From Methanosarcinales archaeon (lineage in GTDB: Archaea; Halobacteriota; Methanosarcinia; Methanosarcinales; Methanosarcinaceae), in the NCBI GenBank assembly GCA_012329085.1, contig JAAXQB010000322.1, positions 1 through 6,212 on the forward strand: 6,212 bases of DNA, written 5' to 3'. A program made the translations under genes and the position numbers. Below, piece by piece: positions 5,418 through 6,212 of the stretch (position 1 is its first letter; each line of letters begins with the position of its first letter). Under the pieces are notes generated by a model. It was not told where the DNA came from, ran no database searches, and saw only the letters and a program-made list of their open reading frames with translations.

Positions 5418-6212
5418 TACTGCCAATTTTCGTTATCCTGCAAAATATCTCTTTAATTAAAATTGGGTCTGGTTTTTTCGGTAGTAATTTTAATGTTTCA
5501 TTAACATATATACAACCTCTGAAGTATGCTTTGAGATCTTGAATGCTAAAAAATGGATTATATTGACGAACATCATCGATTAAAACATGAGATATATTTA
5601 CCATAAAAAATGCCAGATTTACTGCATTATCAACAGTGGTTTTTTTAACATTCATGAAATCTTCTAAACCCCAATATTGTTTTGCATCCCGGAAATTAAA
5701 CTCAATCTGAAAGCGTAACTTGTAGTAATCGATCAATTTCTCATATTCTAAATCTGTATCAGTGCTAAATAACAATATGTGAGTTATGATATAAGTTTTA
5801 AGATTTGTTTTTACAATGACAACCGCATTTAATTTCTGAGCAAACGACTTGTTCAGCAGGATTATTTAATAAATTTCAGTTTTAATTCCTTCTTCCGTAC
5901 TGGTTTCTTTCAAGTATTTGTGTGAAATATTATTGTAATCGAGTTTGTCGCCGTATTTTCTTTTTGCACCACGCCCACTATATAGACCAATATATAGAAA
6001 ATATAGTGCAGAAGTCCGCTTTAATTTGGAAATTATTTGCATTTCGCACTGCAATACCATTTGCACAGCATTATTATTCCCAAATGCACCATCAAGCACA
6101 ACATATTTAAGAGGAATAATTTTATTAATTAACAATTGTACCTTTTTTAACATGTTTTGGATATATAGTAAATGTGGCGGCAGTTCAATATCCGATTTAT
6201 TTTTTTTACTAC
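5400..6212 (-). mobile_element. Partial IS4-type insertion sequence, other end beyond the window
   Basis: The transposase gene points back towards the radical SAM gene, and one element end lies near 5395-5417, where radical SAM similarity stops. The terminal inverted repeat and target duplication cannot be defined because the other end is outside the window. The left boundary given here is approximate. Confidence 0.7.
5404..6212 (-). pseudogene. IS4-family DDE transposase, partial, with an in-frame TAA stop
   Basis: On the minus strand one frame runs from the window edge (6212) to a TGA at 5406-5404, interrupted once by TAA at 5868-5866. Before the stop it reads YVVLDGAFGNNNAVQMV, with the probable second catalytic Asp in VLDGAF, then a basic stretch GRGAKRKYGDKLDY. 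After the stop, with no frame change, it reads FAQKLNAVVIVKTNLKTYII and then YYKLRFQIEFNFRDAK, a perfect Y-(2)-R-(3)-E-(6)-K signature of IS4-type transposases carrying the catalytic Glu. Both halves therefore belong to one protein, broken by a nonsense codon. CAA to TAA is a simple explanation (inference). The codon is TAA, so pyrrolysine insertion at UAG does not apply. The first catalytic Asp would lie beyond the window. The element is probably inactive unless supplied with transposase in trans. A sequencing error at one base is the alternative. Confidence 0.85.

Noticed and set aside
5922..6110. 62-codon plus-strand frame at the transposase end
   Set aside because: It lies antisense to the transposase, which has clear catalytic motifs, and its product looks like translated noise.
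5866..6153. Two separate genes or a frameshifted two-frame transposase
   Set aside because: The upstream and downstream segments are in the same frame and separated only by TAA, so programmed frameshifting does not fit; a nonsense codon in one gene does.

Overview
The window looks like chromosomal DNA of an AT-rich euryarchaeon, most likely a methanogen or a relative of the Methanosarcina group. This rests on three things: a CbiZ-type cobinamide salvage enzyme, an archaeal topoisomerase IA with C-terminal zinc ribbons and a helix-hairpin-helix tail, and TATA-like elements in place of bacterial -35/-10 boxes. None of the four readable start codons has a clear Shine-Dalgarno sequence. The exact lineage cannot be fixed from the sequence alone.

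Layout. (1) Positions 1-935, minus strand: the N-terminal ~311 codons of cbiZ, cut by the window edge. (2) 936-1864: a 929-base AT-rich spacer with hairpin-forming repeats at both ends, a solitary 24-base CRISPR-repeat-like element in the middle, and no convincing gene. (3) 1865-2332, plus strand: a small LOG/DprA-like (TIGR00725-type) Rossmann protein. (4) 2333-2542: a second hairpin-repeat spacer containing a 71-base near-copy of the block just upstream of the LOG-like gene. (5) 2543-4780, plus strand: a complete 745-residue topoisomerase I, followed by a T8 tract. (6) 4781-5144: three 14-base tandem repeats, a chain of five perfect or near-perfect hairpins, and a probable promoter. (7) 5145-~5410, plus strand: the first ~90 codons of a radical SAM enzyme, broken off where an insertion sequence begins. 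(8) ~5404-6212, minus strand: an IS4-type transposase running out of the window and interrupted by an in-frame TAA.

The most unusual signal lies between the genes. Every intergenic space that is complete in the window carries members of one modular family of short hairpins. Typical modules are gctcattc-(a/g)tt-ctgaatgtgc and aaaatc-NNN-gatttt. They occur in both orientations and often directly upstream of genes. The two best copies bracket the LOG-like gene as 71-base direct repeats. They differ at six sites, and four of those changes keep base pairing, including one complete C-G to T-A pair swap. This suggests selection on, or replication through, the folded form: a REP/MITE-like or 5'-leader RNA element.

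The genes do not form one pathway. CbiZ belongs to corrinoid salvage, TopA to DNA topology, and the LOG-like protein has no assigned substrate. The radical SAM/transposase end is a small zone of gene disruption.
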